From Streptomyces alfalfae (GTDB lineage Bacteria; Actinomycetota; Actinomycetes; Streptomycetales; Streptomycetaceae): a stretch of DNA of 64,000 nt. The DNA lies in the NCBI RefSeq assembly GCF_004127445.1, contig NZ_QEXM01000003.1, forward strand, positions 62,001 to 126,000, written 5' to 3'. This document shows, in pieces, positions 61,566 to 64,000 of the stretch (position 1 is its first letter; each line of letters begins with the position of its first letter). Below the pieces are notes generated by a model that was given only the letters and a program-made list of their open reading frames with translations, had not been told where the DNA came from and searched no databases. The position numbers and the translations under genes were made by a program.

Positions 61566-62864
61566 ATGACGCGCAGGGCGCTTCAGCTGGACGCGGCGGA
61601 ACGGCTCGGCCCCCGGGAGCTCCGGGCCCTGCAGCTGGAACGCCTCCAGGCCACCTTGCTGCACGCGTACGAGAACGTCCCGTTCTACCGGGCGGCGTTC
61701 GACAAGGCGGGGCTGCGCCCCGACGACTGCCGTTCGCCGGCCGACCTGGCGCGCTTCCCCTTCACGACCAAGGACGACCTGCGGGCCAACTACCCCTTCG
61801 GCATGTTCGCCGTCGAGCAGTCGGAGGTGCGGCGCCTGCACGCCTCCAGCGGGACGACGGGGCTGCCGACAGTCGTCGGGTACACCGAGCGGGATCTGTC
61901 CATGTGGGCGGACGTCGTGGCCCGCTCGATCCGCGCCGCGGGCGGCAGACCGGGCGACAAGGTGCATGTGGCGTACGGCTACGGCCTGTTCACCGGCGGT
62001 CTCGGCGCGCACTACGGAGCCGAGCGGCTCGGCTGTACGGTCATTCCCGCGTCCGGCGGCATGACCGCGCGCCAGGTGCGGCTGATCCAGGACTTCCGGC
62101 CCGAGATCATCATGGTGACGCCCTCGTACATGCTCACCCTCCTGGAGGAGTTCGAGCGGCAGGGCGTCGATCCCCGGACGACCTCCCTGCGGGTCGGCGT
62201 CTTCGGCGCGGAACCGTGGACCGAGGAGATGCGGCGCGAGATCGAGGAGCGCTTCGCCATCGACGCCGTCGACATATACGGCCTCTCCGAGGTGATCGGC
62301 CCCGGCGTCGCGCAGGAGTGCGTGGAGACCAAGGACGGCCTGCACATCTGGGAGGACCACTTCTACCCCGAGGTCGTCGACCCGGTCACGGGCGAGGTGC
62401 TGCCGGACGGCGAGCGCGGCGAGCTGGTCTTCACCTCCCTCACCAAGGAGGCCATGCCCGTCATCCGCTACCGCACGCGTGACCTGACGCGGCTGCTCCC
62501 CGGCACGGCACGCGTCTTCCGGCGGATGGAGAAGGTGACGGGGCGCTGCGACGACATGGTGATCCTGCGGGGGGTCAACCTCTTCCCCACGCAGATCGAG
62601 GAGATCGTGCTGCGCACGGCGGGCGTGGCCCCGCACTTCCAGCTCCGGCTGACCCGCGAGGGCCGCATGGACGCCCTGACCGTGCGCGCCGAGGCCCGCG
62701 CCGACACGACCCCCGAGCGGCGCGCGGCGGCGGCCCGCGAGATCGCCGCCGCGGTGAAGGACGGCATCGGCGTCTCGGTGGGCGTGGAGGTCGTCGACCC
62801 GGAGACGCTGGAACGGTCGGTGGGGAAGTTCAAGCGGATCGTCGATCTGCGCGGCGAGGGCTGA
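61566..62864 (+). CDS. paaK: Phenylacetate-CoA ligase (PaaK family)
   Basis: This 432-residue ANL enzyme has the PaaK start (YENVPFYRAAFDKAGL), ATP loop HASSGTTGLPTVVGYT, GAEPWTEEMRREIE, DIYGLSEVIGPGVA and TGRCDDMVILRGVNLFPTQIE. It activates phenylacetate or a related aryl acid to the CoA ester. A perfect palindromic operator stands before it. GGGAGA precedes the ATG. The other paa genes are not in the window, so the physiological acid could differ. Converges on the tryptophanase gene with a hairpin between. Confidence 0.85.
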   Translation: MTRRALQLDAAERLGPRELRALQLERLQATLLHAYENVPFYRAAFDKAGLRPDDCRSPADLARFPFTTKDDLRANYPFGMFAVEQSEVRRLHASSGTTGLPTVVGYTERDLSMWADVVARSIRAAGGRPGDKVHVAYGYGLFTGGLGAHYGAERLGCTVIPASGGMTARQVRLIQDFRPEIIMVTPSYMLTLLEEFERQGVDPRTTSLRVGVFGAEPWTEEMRREIEERFAIDAVDIYGLSEVIGPGVAQECVETKDGLHIWEDHFYPEVVDPVTGEVLPDGERGELVFTSLTKEAMPVIRYRTRDLTRLLPGTARVFRRMEKVTGRCDDMVILRGVNLFPTQIEEIVLRTAGVAPHFQLRLTREGRMDALTVRAEARADTTPERRAAAAREIAAAVKDGIGVSVGVEVVDPETLERSVGKFKRIVDLRGEG

Positions 62865-62903
62865 CGGCCGGACCATGGCGCCGGCCTCCCGGGAGATGTG
62901 GAC

Positions 62904-62920
62904 CGGGGCCGCCGGCCCCG
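62904..62920. terminator. GC-rich hairpin between PaaK and tryptophanase genes
   Basis: CGGGGCC / GGCCCCG with a 3-base loop lies in the 80-bp gap between converging genes. Confidence 0.45.
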
Positions 62921-62944
62921 CGGTGGCGCGGGGCCGAGCGGAGA

Positions 62945-64000
62945 TCAGCCGTCGGACCGCACGGGCTCCAGCTTGATGCTGAAGTGGCGGAGGATCGGCG
63001 ACTGGCCCACGATGCGGTAGCCCCGCACCGACTCGGGGTTCTTGGCTATGTCCGCCAGGGTGGCGGCGACGTGGTCGTAGTGGCTCCGGGTGTAGACCCG
63101 TCGGGGAAGCGCCAGCCGCACCAGCTCGAAAGGCGCGGTCTTGATGGAGTTGCCGTGCTCGTCCTCTTCCCCGAGGTACAGGCTGCCCAGCTCCGCCGAG
63201 CGGATGCCGCCGCGGCGGTAGAGCTCACAGACGAGCGCGGTGCCCGGGTACTGGTGCGGGGGGATGTGGGGCAGCAGCCGCCCGGCGTTGACGTAGAGGG
63301 CGTGCAGACCCGAGGGCTCCAGGATGTCCACCCCGGCCTCGCGGATGCGCGCCGCGAGGTAGGCGGCTATGTCGGCGCGTTCGGCGAGGTAGGCCGGTTC
63401 GGTGACTTCCAGGAGGCCGCGGGCCATCATCTCGAGGTCGCGGCCCGCCAGCCCGCCGTAGGTGGTGAAGCCCTCGGTGGCGATGAGCAGGCCTGCGCAC
63501 TTCTCGGCGAGCTCGGGGTCCTTCAGACCGATGAAGCCGCCGATGTGGACGATGCCGTCCTTCTTCGCGCTCATGACGCAGCCGTCCGCGAGGCGGAAGG
63601 CCTCCTCGGCGACCTGGCGGGGCGTGCGGCCGGCGTAGCCAGGCTCGCGCTGGGTCACCAGCCAGGCGTTCTCCGCGAAGCGCGCGGCATCCAGGATCAG
63701 GGGCACGTTGTGCCGTCGGCACAGTTCGGCGGTCTGCCGCAGGTTCTCCATGCTGACCGGCTGACCGCCGCCACCGTTGTTGGTGATGGTCATCAGCACG
63801 GCCGCCACGGGCGCCTGGTGCGCGTTCTCCAGCGCCTGCTCCAGGGCGATCAGGTCGATGTTGCCCTTGAACGGGTAGTCGCTGTCGAGGTCCTTCGCCT
63901 CGGCGCAGGGCAGGTCGTAGGCCTGGCAGCCGGTCAGTTCGACGTTGGCGCGGGTGGTGTCGAAGTGGGTGTTGGACAGCACGCTCGTGCCCGGTTCGAG
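62945..64000 (-). CDS. tnaA: Tryptophanase / beta-eliminating lyase (5' end outside window)
   Basis: 351 residues are visible and the frame stays open past the right edge, so the N-terminus (about 120 residues of a usual 460-470) is missing. PLP fold type I signatures of tryptophanase are GNIDLIALEQAL, VLMTITNNGGGGQPVS, ILDAARFAENAW, the PLP-Lys region GCVMSAKKDGIVHIGGF, and LYRRGGIRSAELGSLYLG. It cleaves L-tryptophan to indole, pyruvate and ammonia; tyrosine phenol-lyase is the close alternative. Confidence 0.8.
   Translation of the reverse strand, partial: LEPGTSVLSNTHFDTTRANVELTGCQAYDLPCAEAKDLDSDYPFKGNIDLIALEQALENAHQAPVAAVLMTITNNGGGGQPVSMENLRQTAELCRRHNVPLILDAARFAENAWLVTQREPGYAGRTPRQVAEEAFRLADGCVMSAKKDGIVHIGGFIGLKDPELAEKCAGLLIATEGFTTYGGLAGRDLEMMARGLLEVTEPAYLAERADIAAYLAARIREAGVDILEPSGLHALYVNAGRLLPHIPPHQYPGTALVCELYRRGGIRSAELGSLYLGEEDEHGNSIKTAPFELVRLALPRRVYTRSHYDHVAATLADIAKNPESVRGYRIVGQSPILRHFSIKLEPVRSDG

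Overview
The window is very GC-rich, with third-position bias, GTG and TTG starts, ATGA/GTGA gene overlaps and secreted hydrolases. This fits an actinomycete, almost certainly a Streptomyces chromosome. It holds about 44 protein genes. I saw no tRNA, rRNA, CRISPR array or insertion sequence. The first and last genes run off the window.

Region A (1-14.9 kb, plus strand) is one tightly overlapping operon: two ABC-2 permeases, a maltokinase-like kinase, two paralogous glycogen-synthase-like (GT5-type) glycosyltransferases (the second fused to an HAD-IIB phosphatase), a GlgC-like nucleotidyltransferase, a MalQ-type glucanotransferase, a sedoheptulose-7-phosphate cyclase (EEVS type), a cupin, a ROK kinase and an RmlD-like reductase. 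Cyclase, kinase, nucleotidyltransferase, paired glycosyltransferases and amylomaltase recall the acarbose/validamycin logic for C7-cyclitol pseudo-oligosaccharides. No aminotransferase or dTDP-aminodeoxysugar genes are visible. Region B (14.9-27.4 kb) has two secreted alpha-amylases, the first apparently cut short where region A ends. It then has a PfkB kinase/GMC oxidoreductase/aldo-keto reductase operon, an MSMEG_6728-type protein, a PhyH dioxygenase plus sugar-porter operon, and a LacI regulator with TTGCA-type operators.

Region C (27.4-41.3 kb) is a compact minus-strand PKS/NRPS cluster with a divergent MFS exporter. It encodes ACP-KS-AT-AT-ACP-C, A-PCP, a stand-alone KS-like protein lacking one catalytic His, a P450 and a formyltransferase. 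This is the gene set I recall for lactacystin/clasto-lactacystin beta-lactone, related to the SalA/B/C/D logic of salinosporamide. The first AT has His in place of the carboxylate-binding Arg, as expected for loading a non-carboxylated (formyl) starter. The likely product is a gamma-lactam beta-lactone proteasome inhibitor or close relative.

Region D (41.6-64 kb) looks like ordinary chromosome: a PAS-PP2C phosphatase, an NsdA-like TPR regulator, a phosphotransferase-fold protein, hydrolases, a secreted amidase with a TTG start, a GH95 fucosidase, a leucine-rich-repeat protein and a DUF397 protein. It also has an acyl-CoA operon of two Cys-less thiolase-fold proteins, a DUF35 protein and an enoyl-CoA hydratase, divergent from an acyl-CoA ligase. 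The window ends with a secreted chorismate mutase, an alpha/beta hydrolase, a PaaK-type ligase behind a palindromic operator, and a partial tryptophanase.
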